Assembly (NCBI GenBank): GCA_903642215.1
Contig: CAHJWG010000008.1
Location: forward strand, 62,001-126,000
Source of the DNA: Sphingobacteriaceae bacterium
GTDB lineage: Bacteria; Bacteroidota; Bacteroidia; Sphingobacteriales; Sphingobacteriaceae
DNA: 64,000 nt
Reading direction: 5' to 3'
The notes under the pieces are model-generated. The model was not told the DNA's origin. It searched no databases and saw only the letters and a program-made list of their open reading frames with translations. This document shows positions 52,090-60,535 of this stretch, piece after piece. The first letter of the stretch is position 1. Each line of letters starts with the position of its first letter. The translations under genes and the position numbers were made by a program.

Positions 52090-52116
52090 CCTGGTTCAGT
52101 TTTAAAAACTTACTTT

Positions 52117-52156
52117 AAAGACTGGTTCTGTTGTAGCTACGCAGAACCAGTCTTTT
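52117..52156 (+). terminator. Intrinsic terminator of the peptidase-inhibitor operon
   Basis: AAAGACTGGTTCTG (52117-52130) pairs with CAGAACCAGTCTTT (52142-52155): a 14-bp perfect stem. Confidence 0.85.
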
Positions 52157-52171
52157 GCACAATTTACCGCG

Positions 52172-52196
52172 ATGCTGCTTTTACAGGTAAAAAATT
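52172..52196 (+). repeat. Dispersed element, variant copy
   Basis: ATGCTGCTTTTACAGG, then TAAAAAATT, in the leader region of the following MFS gene. Confidence 0.5.
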
Positions 52197-52216
52197 AGGA
52201 ATACCTTTACACCATC

Positions 52217-53374
52217 GTGACCGTTGCTGCAGCTCCTCCCCAAATTTCCAAAAAAATATTGCGTGCAACCGTTGGCGTTATGTTTTTTCTGGCCGGCATA
52301 ACTTTTGCCAGCTGGGCATCCCGCATTGCCGGCATCCAGCAAAAATTAGGCTTATCTGACGCTGCTTTAGGCGGAATTTTATTTACGCTGCCAGTTGGAT
52401 TAATGCTTTCACTGCCATTTTCCGGGTGGACGATTACGCGCATCGGCAGCCGGAAATTACTCCTTTTTGCCTTGCCTTTATATGCAGTTGCCCTGGCCGG
52501 ATTAGGTTTTGCACAAACAACTTTAGCACTGATTGCATGTTTATTCTGCTTCGGTTTTACAAGTAACGCCGTTAATATTTCTGTTAATACACAGGCAGTT
52601 GCCACCGAAAAACTGTACAACAGGCCGATTATGGCTTCCTTCCACGGCTTATGGAGCCTGGCCGGGTTTGCAGGTGCTGCCATAGGTACCTTAATGATCG
52701 GCCGGGGCATCGATCCATCGGTTCATTTCAGCATCATTTTACTGTTTGTAGTTATCGGCATTGCCGTTTCTTTTAGGTATTTACAGGATGATGCCGGGAC
52801 GGTACAAAGCGGGCCGGTTTTTGTAATGCCGGATCGTTCGCTGATGAAATTAGGTGCTGTTGCTTTTTGCTCGATGATTTGCGAAGGTGCCATGTTTGAT
52901 TGGAGCGTAATTTATTTTAAAAAAGTAATCCATGCAGAAAACGCTTGGGTTGCCGCCGGTTACACCGCTTTTATGAGCACCATGGCAGGCGGCCGTTTCA
53001 TTGCCGATTGGTTTTCGGGCCGTTTTGGGTTAAAAAGAACCTTGCAGGTGAGCGGAAGTTTAACTGCAGCCGGTTTAATGATTGCCGTATTTTTCCCTTA
53101 TTTAATCCCGGCTATTTGCGGTTTTATGCTGGTTGGTGCAGGCGTTTCCTCCGTAGTACCATTGGTTTACAGCGCAGCAGGCCGATCCGGAACCATGTCG
53201 CCCGGCGTAGCTATTGCAGCAGTTTCTACCATTGGTTTTGTTGGGTTTTTAGTCGGCCCGCCGGTAATTGGTTTTGTGGCCGGCGCATTAAGTTTGCGTG
53301 CTTCTTTTACGTTGATCGCCGTGATGGGCCTGTGCGTGGTGATTGTATCTTCCAAAGCAAAAAATTTAGGTTGA
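52217..53374 (+). CDS. MFS transporter, sugar/fucose-permease-like
   Basis: 385 residues with about 12 hydrophobic segments. The best start is GTG at 52217 (no better ATG upstream). Motif A is present as SGWTITRIGSRKLLLFA, and a matching loop in the second half is ADWFSGRFGLKRTLQ. ASWASRIAGIQQKLGLSDAALGG is typical of a small MFS group near the fucose permeases. The substrate is unknown. Confidence 0.82.
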   Translation: MTVAAAPPQISKKILRATVGVMFFLAGITFASWASRIAGIQQKLGLSDAALGGILFTLPVGLMLSLPFSGWTITRIGSRKLLLFALPLYAVALAGLGFAQTTLALIACLFCFGFTSNAVNISVNTQAVATEKLYNRPIMASFHGLWSLAGFAGAAIGTLMIGRGIDPSVHFSIILLFVVIGIAVSFRYLQDDAGTVQSGPVFVMPDRSLMKLGAVAFCSMICEGAMFDWSVIYFKKVIHAENAWVAAGYTAFMSTMAGGRFIADWFSGRFGLKRTLQVSGSLTAAGLMIAVFFPYLIPAICGFMLVGAGVSSVVPLVYSAAGRSGTMSPGVAIAAVSTIGFVGFLVGPPVIGFVAGALSLRASFTLIAVMGLCVVIVSSKAKNLG

Positions 53375-53386
53375 TTTTTTACTGAT

Positions 53387-53411
53387 GATTTTTAGGTGAT
53401 AAAAGAAGCAT
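53387..53411 (-). repeat. Dispersed 25-bp element copy
   Basis: The plus strand reads GATTTTTAGGTGA, then TAAAAGAAGCAT, 13 bp after the MFS stop codon. Confidence 0.75.
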
Positions 53412-53559
53412 CCACACCTCAGTTTCAGCAATCTTCCTGTAAAAATACCAACACAAACCTTGCTGATTATTTCTTTTTAAAACAGAAACTATACTTTTAA
53501 AATCTGATTAATAGTAAGTGTATTATTAATTTGTACAAACCTTTAACTCAATAAAAGTT

Positions 53560-54540
53560 ATGCACCCATTTGCAATATCCCACGAACACCCGGACTGGTT
53601 TAAGCCTTTATTTGCTGAATTGGATAAACGCGGAATACCTTATCAAACGCTTAATCCAACGCAGCACCAGTTTGCTGTTGAAGAAGAAAAACCTGATTTC
53701 GATCTGTTTTTTAACCGGATGAGCCCTTCCGCTTATTTGCGCAACGGCGTGCAGGGTACTTTTTACACCTTAAATTATTTAAAGCATTTAGAAATTTTGG
53801 GCGTTCGGGTAATCAACGGTTATCAGGCTTTCACTTACGAAACTTCTAAAGCTTTACAATTAATGCTGATGCAGCAATTGGGCATTAAATATCCGAAATC
53901 CCGCGTGGTAAACCATGTTTCTCAGGTGGAAGCGGCAACGGCAGGTTTACGTTTCCCGATTGTAATTAAAGCTAACATCGGCGGCAGCGGTGCCGGTATC
54001 GAGAAATTTAATTCGATAAACGAAGTAAGAACCGCAGTTGAAAATAACCAAATTGATTTTGGTATCGATCATACAGCATTGGTTCAGGAATTTATACCGG
54101 CACGCGGCGGCTTTATCAATCGTGTAGAAACCATCGGCGGAAAATATATTTATGCCATCCGGGTTTATACCACCGGCGAAACTTTCAATTTGTGTCCGGC
54201 CGATATCTGTCAAACTACAACCGGACAGGAACTGGTACGAAACGCATGTGCTTTAGATGCGCCAAAAAATGGTTTAAAAGTGGAAGCTTTTACACCTTCC
54301 GCAGAAATTATCAGCCAGATTGAAACTATTATGCAGCACAGCAAAATTGATGTTGGCGGGATTGAATATATTATTGATGACCGCGACGGCGAGGTTTTGT
54401 ATTACGATGTAAACGCGCTTTCTAACTTTGTTGCGGATGCGGTGAACGTAATCGGCTTTAATCCGCACGAAAAATTAGTCGACTTTTTAGAGCAGCAAGC
54501 CGAATCAGTATCAACAAAAGAAGAAACCTTTTCTATTTAA
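53560..54540 (+). CDS. ATP-grasp ligase (RimK/glutathione-synthase-like)
   Basis: 326 residues. The N-terminal pre-ATP-grasp part (PDFDLFFNRMSPSAYLR) precedes the ATP-grasp core: the lysine in PIVIKANIGGSGAGIEKF, the hinge VQEFIPARGGFINRVETIGGKY, and the metal-binding end VLYYDVNALSNFVAD. By family it joins a carboxylate to an amine through an acyl phosphate. It is 6 bp upstream of a flavin monooxygenase gene, almost certainly co-transcribed. Confidence 0.88.
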   Translation: MHPFAISHEHPDWFKPLFAELDKRGIPYQTLNPTQHQFAVEEEKPDFDLFFNRMSPSAYLRNGVQGTFYTLNYLKHLEILGVRVINGYQAFTYETSKALQLMLMQQLGIKYPKSRVVNHVSQVEAATAGLRFPIVIKANIGGSGAGIEKFNSINEVRTAVENNQIDFGIDHTALVQEFIPARGGFINRVETIGGKYIYAIRVYTTGETFNLCPADICQTTTGQELVRNACALDAPKNGLKVEAFTPSAEIISQIETIMQHSKIDVGGIEYIIDDRDGEVLYYDVNALSNFVADAVNVIGFNPHEKLVDFLEQQAESVSTKEETFSI

Positions 54541-54546
54541 AAAATA

Positions 54547-55566
54547 ATGAGATACGGATATTGGATGCCTGTTTTTGGCGGCTGGCTGCGCAACGTGGAA
54601 GACGAGCAAATGCAGCCAACCTGGGATTATGTAAAACGTTTGGCCATCCGAAGTGAAGAAATCGGGTTTGATCTGGCTTTAATTGCTGAATTGAATTTAA
54701 ACGATATTAAAGGCGAAGATGCACCTTCTTTGGATGCTTGGTCAACCGCGGCGGCTTTGGCTGCCGTTACCAGCAAGCAGGAATTGATGGTTGCCGTGCG
54801 GCCCACGTTCCATAATCCGGCACTTTTAGCCAAACAAGCTGCAAATATTGATCACATCAGCAATGGCAGGATTTCTTTAAACCTGGTTTCTTCCTGGTGG
54901 AAGGATGAGGCGGAAAAATACGGCGTTCATTTTGAACAGCACGATAACCGTTATGCGCGTTCGGCTGAATGGCTGGAAGTGCTGGATAATGTTTGGAAGA
55001 AAGATCATTACAGTTTTGAAGGAAAATACTATCAGGTAAAAGATAATGTGTTGCAGCCAAAACCGGTTTCTACTCCACGGCCGAAAATTTACGCCGGCGG
55101 AGAATCGGAAGCTGCAAAAGACTTAATTTCTTCTACTTGTGATGGTTACGTAATGCACGGTGATTCGCCGGAAAAAATTGGCGAACGTATTGCAGATATG
55201 CGTGAACGACGCGAGAAAAAAGGTTTGCCGCCGATGCAATTTGGTGTTGCAGCTTACAGCATTATCCGCAATACTGAGCAGGAAGTAAAACAGGAACTCG
55301 ACCGGATTACCAATGTTCAGGCTGGCAGTTCCGGCTACAAAAACTACCAGCAATGGCTGGCCGGCACACAACTGGAGCAGCAGGTTTCTTTACTGGATTA
55401 TTCGGTTTCCAACAGAGGATTAAGAACCGGATTAACCGGCACGCCGGCACAGGTGCAAGATCGGATTGGTGCTTTTGAAAACGTGGGCGCAGATTTTTTC
55501 CTGCTGCAATGCAGTCCGCAATTAGAAGAAATGGAAAAATTTGCGGATGCTGTTTTTACGGCATAA
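54547..55566 (+). CDS. LLM-class FMNH2-dependent monooxygenase (SsuD/SfnG-like)
   Basis: 339 residues of the bacterial luciferase-like TIM barrel. MRYGYWMPVFGGWLRN, ANIDHISNGRISLNLVSSWWKDE and KIYAGGESEAAKDL are characteristic of alkanesulfonate/dimethylsulfone monooxygenases. By family it cleaves C-S bonds with FMNH2 and oxygen; a flavin reductase gene is not nearby. Pairing with an ATP-grasp ligase is unusual for sulfonate use. Confidence 0.87.
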   Translation: MRYGYWMPVFGGWLRNVEDEQMQPTWDYVKRLAIRSEEIGFDLALIAELNLNDIKGEDAPSLDAWSTAAALAAVTSKQELMVAVRPTFHNPALLAKQAANIDHISNGRISLNLVSSWWKDEAEKYGVHFEQHDNRYARSAEWLEVLDNVWKKDHYSFEGKYYQVKDNVLQPKPVSTPRPKIYAGGESEAAKDLISSTCDGYVMHGDSPEKIGERIADMRERREKKGLPPMQFGVAAYSIIRNTEQEVKQELDRITNVQAGSSGYKNYQQWLAGTQLEQQVSLLDYSVSNRGLRTGLTGTPAQVQDRIGAFENVGADFFLLQCSPQLEEMEKFADAVFTA

Positions 55567-55570
55567 ATTT
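55547..55570 (+). repeat. Dispersed element, variant copy over the monooxygenase stop codon
   Basis: ATGCTGTTTTTACGGCA, then TAAATTT. It encodes the last residues DAVFTA and includes the stop codon. Confidence 0.45.
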
Positions 55571-55604
55571 CGTTATCAAATCTTTTTTAAAAGAAGTTTT
55601 CTTG

Positions 55605-55643
55605 AAAATGAAGGAGTAATATTAGATGTTACTCCTTCATTTT
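55605..55643. terminator. Bidirectional terminator containing a stop codon
   Basis: AAAATGAAGGAGTAA (55605-55619) pairs with TTACTCCTTCATTTT (55629-55643), a perfect 15-bp stem. The right arm also encodes the last residues KMKE and stop of the minus-strand MHS transporter. Confidence 0.85.
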
Positions 55644-56930
55644 AGAAAATTTTTCGGGATCGCGCATCCGGATACTTACTATCAGCGAAACCAAAATACA
55701 AGCCGTTAAATACCAGTAAAAGTAACCCGAGTGGCCGGCGTTTTTAAATCGCAACGCAACATATTCTGCCGTTCCTCCAAACAAAGCCACAGCTAAAGCG
55801 TAAGGAAAACTTACCCCAAGTGCGCGTAAATTTACCGGGAAAAGTTCTGCTTTGATAATGGCGGAGATTGACGTGCTTAAACTCAAAATCAGTAAAAGGA
55901 TAATAATTAATAAAGCTGCCAGCCAGATTTGGTGTGTACTGCCGAGCAAAGTCATAATCGGGATTGTGGTAAGCGCAGCCAGCACGCCGTAAATAATCAT
56001 GATTTTTTTCCTGCTAACATAGTCTCCAAGCAAACCTGCAAAAGGCTGGGAAAGCATAAATACGAATAAAACGATTAAGGTTATCAGCGTAGAATCACTT
56101 TTAGAAAACCCGACTGTATTAACCAAAAACTTTTGCACATAGGTTGTAAATGTGTAAAAGGAAACTGTTGAGCCGATGGTAAAACCAATAATTGTACCTA
56201 CTTCGCGTTTATATTTCCAAAGTTCTTTAAAAGTTCCGCGCCGGTTTAATGCGGTTTTTTCATTGGTAAACGAAGTAGTTTCTATCAAACTTCGGCGTAA
56301 ATAAATAGCCGACAAAGCAAGTATTGCGCCCAATGCAAACGGAATCCGCCAGCCCCAATCGCTTAATTGCTGTGTTGTTAACAGCCATCGCTGTAAAAGC
56401 ATTAGAATTCCTAATGCAATCAGCTGCCCCAAAATTGAAGTTACATATTGAAAACTGGAGTAAAAACCTCGCCGGTTTGGCGGCGCAATTTCGCTTAAAT
56501 AAGTAGCCGCCGTGCCATATTCCCCGCCTATACTTAAGCCCTGGATCATCCGGGCAAAAACCAGAATCAGCGGTGCTGCAATCCCGATTTGCCGATAACC
56601 GGGAACAAAAGTGATTAGCAAAGAACCGCTGCTCATCAATAAAACTGATAACGTTAACGCTGCTTTCCGGCCTTTCCGATCAGCATAAGTTCCCATCAGC
56701 CAGCCGCCGATGGGCCGCATTAAAAAGCCGATTGCAAAAATGCCTGCTGTATTTAACAATTGCGCTGTTTCGTTTTCTTTCGGGAAGAATGTGCCGGCGA
56801 AATACAGCGAGAAAACAGAATAAGCGTACCAATCGTGCCATTCGACCAGGTTACCGATAGAGCCGCCGATGATAGATTTCAAATGAAATTTATAAGATTT
56901 ACCCACAGAAGAAACAGGTGATTGTTGCAT
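55629..56930 (-). CDS. MHS-family MFS transporter (metabolite:H+ symporter)
   Basis: 433 residues with 12 hydrophobic segments. NLVEWHDWYAYSVFSLYFAGTFFP and IGGWLMGTYADRKGRKAAL (motif A) plus IQGLSIGGEYGTAATYLSE identify the metabolite:H+ symporter group (alpha-ketoglutarate, proline/betaine or shikimate carriers). It is convergent with the monooxygenase gene and shares its terminator. The substrate is not predictable. Confidence 0.92.
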   Translation of the reverse strand: MQQSPVSSVGKSYKFHLKSIIGGSIGNLVEWHDWYAYSVFSLYFAGTFFPKENETAQLLNTAGIFAIGFLMRPIGGWLMGTYADRKGRKAALTLSVLLMSSGSLLITFVPGYRQIGIAAPLILVFARMIQGLSIGGEYGTAATYLSEIAPPNRRGFYSSFQYVTSILGQLIALGILMLLQRWLLTTQQLSDWGWRIPFALGAILALSAIYLRRSLIETTSFTNEKTALNRRGTFKELWKYKREVGTIIGFTIGSTVSFYTFTTYVQKFLVNTVGFSKSDSTLITLIVLFVFMLSQPFAGLLGDYVSRKKIMIIYGVLAALTTIPIMTLLGSTHQIWLAALLIIILLLILSLSTSISAIIKAELFPVNLRALGVSFPYALAVALFGGTAEYVALRFKNAGHSGYFYWYLTACILVSLIVSIRMRDPEKFSKMKE

Positions 56931-57049
56931 TTAAAAGTGTTGGCGAAAATTAAGCTTTTTTCTAAAAATAGCTTCATAAAGCTTAATAATTAGGCTTGGA
57001 AAAAACGAACGAGAATAATTAGCAGTTTTCATAGATTTTCAGCAGGATG

Positions 57050-57073
57050 ATACTTCTTTTACCTAACAAAAAA
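57050..57073 (+). repeat. Dispersed 25-bp element copy
   Basis: ATACTTCTTTTACC, then TAACAAAAAA. It lies directly beyond the terminator of the YceI gene. Confidence 0.6.
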
Positions 57074-57102
57074 CAGGCTGCCTTTGCGGGGCAGCCTGTT
57101 TT
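57070..57102. terminator. Intrinsic terminator of the YceI gene
   Basis: AAAACAGGCTGCC (57070-57082) pairs with GGCAGCCTGTTTT (57090-57102). The A-run on the left becomes the T-run for minus-strand transcription. Confidence 0.88.
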
Positions 57103-57122
57103 AATATGAAGCTGAATTTTAA

Positions 57123-57695
57123 TTAGTTTGCTTTGGCAAATTCGCCGGAAGCTTTAAAAGTAACTTCATCGCTTAACATTGGCGGGCCGTATTTGCCGCC
57201 GAATTTAAACTCAGAACGTTTTACGGTTCCCGTGGCAACAAAACCGGCATCAGGAGCTTTGGTCATCGGGTTGGTAATTGTACCACGGTAAACCAAATCA
57301 AAAACAGCAGGTTTGGTAACGCCGTTAATTGTTAAATCGCCGCCTAATTTATAATGATTTGTGCCGGCAGGTTTAATAGAGTTGCTAACAAAAGTAAGCG
57401 TAGGATATTTAGTTACATCAAAAAACTCAGCAGATTTAAGATGGTTATCGCGCATATCATTATCTGTACTTACAGAAGCTGCGTTGGCCGTAAAATTAAA
57501 CTTTGCGTCGCTAAAATCCGGTTTTGCTGCAGTGATTGTAGCATCAAAGTTTTTAAATGAACCATCAACATCAGAAACCGCAAGGTGCGTGATGGTAAAA
57601 GTAATGTGCGAATGTGCTTTGTCGGCCTTCCAAGTCTGTGCAAATGAAGCTGTGCTTAATAAAACAGCAGTAATTAGGATAAGTGTTTTTTTCAT
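57123..57695 (-). CDS. YceI-family periplasmic lipid-binding protein
   Basis: 190 residues with a signal peptide (MKKTLILITAVLLSTASFAQ). WKADKAHSHITFTITHLAVSDVDGSFKNFDATI, then MRDNHLKSAEFFDVTKYPTLTF and GDLTINGVTKPAVFDLVYRG, match the YceI lipocalin-like barrel that binds isoprenoid lipids. Length is normal. Monocistronic. Confidence 0.95.
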   Translation of the reverse strand: MKKTLILITAVLLSTASFAQTWKADKAHSHITFTITHLAVSDVDGSFKNFDATITAAKPDFSDAKFNFTANAASVSTDNDMRDNHLKSAEFFDVTKYPTLTFVSNSIKPAGTNHYKLGGDLTINGVTKPAVFDLVYRGTITNPMTKAPDAGFVATGTVKRSEFKFGGKYGPPMLSDEVTFKASGEFAKAN

Positions 57696-57719
57696 TTTCT
57701 AAATTGTTTGATAAGGCAA

Positions 57720-57727
57720 CAAATATA
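57720..57727 (-). promoter_or_regulatory. -7 box of the YceI gene
   Basis: The minus strand reads TATATTTG, a perfect TAnnTTTG, 24 bases before the ATG at 57695. Confidence 0.5.
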
Positions 57728-57936
57728 TATTGTTTTTCAGATTTTTATATGTTTGAACACATATTAATTAACTATTTTTCTGTTGAATGAATGTAAAATC
57801 GAAAACAACATGATGTTTTAACTTTGAACTAGCCTACACAAGTATATTTGAAATATGGCTGATTAATATTTGTTTGGTAAAAACAACTTTTTTGCAATTT
57901 GATAAACCTGAAATTCTTTTTACCGTAAAAGTTTCC

Positions 57937-58125
57937 ATGGAAAATAAATTGAACGAGTTAGGAATTGATTGTCCGGAGTGCAAATCTTTTATTCACACTC
58001 CTTTAGACCAAGTTCTATTTGGCGGCAAATTTGAATGCAAGGCTTGTTCTACAAAGTTTATGCTAAATAAAACAAGTTCTCAACAAGTACTTCAGCAATT
58101 ACAAGATATGAATTTTGCTTTTTAA
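57937..58125 (+). CDS. Small zinc-ribbon-like protein
   Basis: 62 residues from the ATG at 57937; the frame extends to 57874. Two cysteine pairs, GIDCPECKSFI and FECKACSTKF, are spaced like a rubredoxin/zinc ribbon, followed by a short helix (QQVLQQLQDMNF). It stands alone in an AT-rich stretch. Function unknown; metal binding is inferred from the cysteines. Confidence 0.65.
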   Translation: MENKLNELGIDCPECKSFIHTPLDQVLFGGKFECKACSTKFMLNKTSSQQVLQQLQDMNFAF

Positions 58126-58190
58126 CAGGATCCAAGTAATTGTTTCCAATTTAAGATTTTTTAAATTTAAAATACTTGAAATCAAATTAC

Positions 58191-59156
58191 TTACCTTCCG
58201 CCTAAAAGGTATTTATTTAAAATTACGCTTTTACTAATCACGACTGATATTCCTATACAGATTGTAATAATTATAAAAGCTACTAATGGGGTATAGATAA
58301 AATTATACAAAATCGGATCATAACTTAGTTGTAATAAATACAAGTATTGGTTAAAAAAAGATCCGATAATATAAATACCAAAAGTATGTTTCCCTAAAAT
58401 TTTAAATACTGCTAAGTTTGGTAATTGCCTGCTCAACGTTATAAATACTAAGATGCCTGTAAAGCCGGCAATATATCTGTATAAATCATCATATATACCT
58501 TTTAAATCATACAAATGAGTAGCCATATAAGTAGTATAAATATAATATTCATACTTCCAAAAGTACCACATTATAATAAATACCAAAAAGGAACTTGTTA
58601 ACAGAAAATTATTAGCTTTTAAATTATTTTTATGAATCAAGTATCCTGCAAAAAAATACGGAATCATGTACTTGGTGAAGTAAAAACCTAAACCGTTTGG
58701 AAATAAAACAATAATGATGAAAAATAAAAAGTAAGCAATTAAACTATCTTTAAAAAGCTTATTTATTATAATCACAACAACAGAACAAATTAATAAAGAC
58801 CAGATAAACCAGAAAAAAAACGGTAAATTGTAGATGTAGTTTTTAACCCATTCTAAAAATGTATGAGAAACCTGCATCCGGAATAGGATTAAAAAAAGAA
58901 GATTCCAAATTAATAACGGGATTAATAGTTGCTTTAACCTACTGATTACAAGCTTTTTAAAATCCCTTCTACTTAAACTGAAATAATATAAGTATCCGCT
59001 AATTGCCATAAAAAATGGCATGTGGAAGGAGTATATTAACTCGAACAATTTATTGCTCAAAAAATCATGTTTAGCGCAAAATTGGATACAATGCCCCCAA
59101 ACAACTAATATAATCGCTATGCCCTTTAGCTTATCTATTAAAAATATTCTATCCAT
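58191..59156 (-). CDS. Acyltransferase-3 family membrane protein (OafA/WecH-like)
   Basis: 321 residues with about 10 hydrophobic segments. The N-terminus DRIFLIDKLKGIAIILVVWGHCIQF and FHMPFFMAISGYLYYF are the acyltransferase-3 signatures, with the catalytic His in WGHC. By family it O-acylates a surface carbohydrate. Codon use is strongly AT-rich compared with neighbours such as YceI, suggesting recent acquisition. No polysaccharide cluster is attached. Confidence 0.88.
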   Translation of the reverse strand: MDRIFLIDKLKGIAIILVVWGHCIQFCAKHDFLSNKLFELIYSFHMPFFMAISGYLYYFSLSRRDFKKLVISRLKQLLIPLLIWNLLFLILFRMQVSHTFLEWVKNYIYNLPFFFWFIWSLLICSVVVIIINKLFKDSLIAYFLFFIIIVLFPNGLGFYFTKYMIPYFFAGYLIHKNNLKANNFLLTSSFLVFIIMWYFWKYEYYIYTTYMATHLYDLKGIYDDLYRYIAGFTGILVFITLSRQLPNLAVFKILGKHTFGIYIIGSFFNQYLYLLQLSYDPILYNFIYTPLVAFIIITICIGISVVISKSVILNKYLLGGR

Positions 59157-59368
59157 CTATTGGGTAGGAGTGGTAAAACTTTTTTTCAAATTTTGTAATA
59201 TTTAAAGAACATCAATTGCATTTGCTTACATTAAAAATCATTGATTAATTATTTTTTCATAAAGTTGTGTTATAAACATTTGCAAAAAAGGTGTTAAACA
59301 TTTAAACATAATGAAAAACATCCAATTGTAGAAAAGAGATGTTAGTTATTGATAGCAGTAGCATAATA

Positions 59369-59560
59369 TCACCAGGAAAGCTTGTTGCCGGTTTGTAGAT
59401 TTATAGCATCTGCTTTATCTAAAAAATAGATTACATCATTAGAAATATCATTATGCTGATTGATAAGTTTTACAGAAGTTACCCAAAAAGTAAAACCAAA
59501 TAATTCTGTACTAATTGTACAAACAACAGCAAGAATTGTACAATGCTGGTAAGGATACAT
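59369..59560 (-). CDS. Small hypothetical protein
   Basis: 63 residues. The C-terminal half (INQHNDISNDVIYFLDKADAINLQTGNKLSW) reads like a real, charged-polar protein segment, while the first half is hydrophobic. No known domain. It may equally be a remnant or chance frame. Confidence 0.35.
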   Translation of the reverse strand: MYPYQHCTILAVVCTISTELFGFTFWVTSVKLINQHNDISNDVIYFLDKADAINLQTGNKLSW

Positions 59561-59580
59561 TTTAATTATTCAAAACTTTA

Positions 59581-59603
59581 ATGCTTCTTTTATCGACTAA
59601 TTT
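59581..59603 (+). repeat. Dispersed 25-bp element copy
   Basis: ATGCTTCTTTTATCG, then ACTAATTTT, just upstream of the small minus ORF. Confidence 0.65.
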
Positions 59604-59984
59604 TTTGGTTGTACGTGCTAAGATTCGAACTGGTTATCTTTATAAATTATTTGTTTCTGAAGACAAAAGCTTTCAGTTTGAACCAAAATATGTTTAAAAA
59701 CTAAAATCTATTTATCGTTTAAAGAAGTTTTTTTAATGACGCTGTTAATTCGTTTTATAAATTATCAAGTTTATTTCAATACGATTGTTAATAACTTGTT
59801 GATAAAAACGAGATTTAGCTTTACCGGATTTAATAAATTTTAAGTTCTCCACATGCGTTAAACCAGTTTATACAATAGCTAATTTAGTTTTGCAACTAAA
59901 ACAATTTAGGCTTATAATTTTTACTAATAAGATATAAATTAATTTTAACGCAACATTTAAATTGACTACTTATAAAAACAGGCT

Positions 59985-60233
59985 ATGGAATTTTTAATAA
60001 AATCCTTCGAAACCGAAATAGAGCGTAAAGTTATTGCTGAATTAACATCCTCTAAAGAAAGAATAATTAAAAGTGTAGGGCGGGATTTTAACCGTTCTGT
60101 TGCCAATATTAAGGGTTTGGTTTCTTTGCTGGAAGATGATAAAATTTCTGAAGAAGATTTTAAGTCCATCCAAAATTATTTAGCTGCAGAAGCCAAAAAA
60201 CTGGATGTTCTGGTCAAAAACATTTGTGCCTGA
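59985..60233 (+). CDS. Stand-alone HisKA-like (DHp) protein lacking the phospho-histidine
   Basis: 82 residues, all helical. GRDFNRSVANIKGLVSLLEDDKISEEDFKSIQNYLAAEAKKLDVLVKNI closely follows the HDxRxPxxNIxGLxxLL pattern of PAS-kinase dimerisation domains, but Arg replaces the histidine and there is no ATPase domain. It starts with a short amphipathic helix. Inference: a small protein that could pair with, and dampen or tune, intact histidine kinases. Confidence 0.65.
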   Translation: MEFLIKSFETEIERKVIAELTSSKERIIKSVGRDFNRSVANIKGLVSLLEDDKISEEDFKSIQNYLAAEAKKLDVLVKNICA

Positions 60234-60275
60234 TTGATTTAACCGGTTAAATTATACTTTAATCAATTGCCGCTG

Positions 60276-60305
60276 ATACTGTTTTTATGCCGGTAAAAAC
60301 AGCAT
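60276..60305. repeat. Dispersed element, fully palindromic variant
   Basis: ATACTGTTTTTATGCC, then GGTAAAAACAGCAT: both flanks are present, making a ~30-bp hairpin with a few G-T mismatches, 43 bp after the HisKA-like gene. Confidence 0.6.
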
Positions 60306-60307
60306 GT

Positions 60308-60535
60308 TTATTTTGCTGATAAAAACTTTTCCTGCTCATCAATCTGCAACCCGATTTCATTAATTTGATAATCGTGCAGCCATTGTTCTTTTGGAGAAAT
60401 CCAATTGTGGCCGCTTCTGTAAATTTCAATACTGATCAGCACATTCTGCCCTTTAAAATTGTAAGTTAAACGATCTTCGGTTGTTACAAAACCAAATACA
60501 CGTCCAAGTATCGGGCTGGTAAAATACACTTTCAT
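60308..60535 (-). CDS. Small hypothetical protein
   Basis: 75 residues with strand-like alternation (RVFGFVTTEDRLTYNFKGQNVLISIEIYRSGHNW) and a polar C-terminal helix (ISPKEQWLHDYQINEIGLQIDEQEKFL). The residue mix looks like a genuine cytosolic protein. No family recognised. Confidence 0.55.
   Translation of the reverse strand: MKVYFTSPILGRVFGFVTTEDRLTYNFKGQNVLISIEIYRSGHNWISPKEQWLHDYQINEIGLQIDEQEKFLSAK

Larger units (their letters stand above)
59157..59984. other. AT-rich region with few supported genes
   Basis: 828 bp. It holds one dispersed-repeat copy (59581-59603), a possible 63-residue minus ORF (59369-59560), and a short segment at 59606-59633 resembling a tRNA T-arm plus CCA on the minus strand. 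Otherwise nothing is recognised. Confidence 0.45.

Noticed and set aside
59606-59633. Possible tRNA gene on the minus strand
   Set aside because: Only a T-loop-like GTTCGAATC and a CCA end are present; the T-stem pairs poorly, and no matching acceptor 5' arm, D-arm or anticodon arm is found in the ~75 bases upstream.
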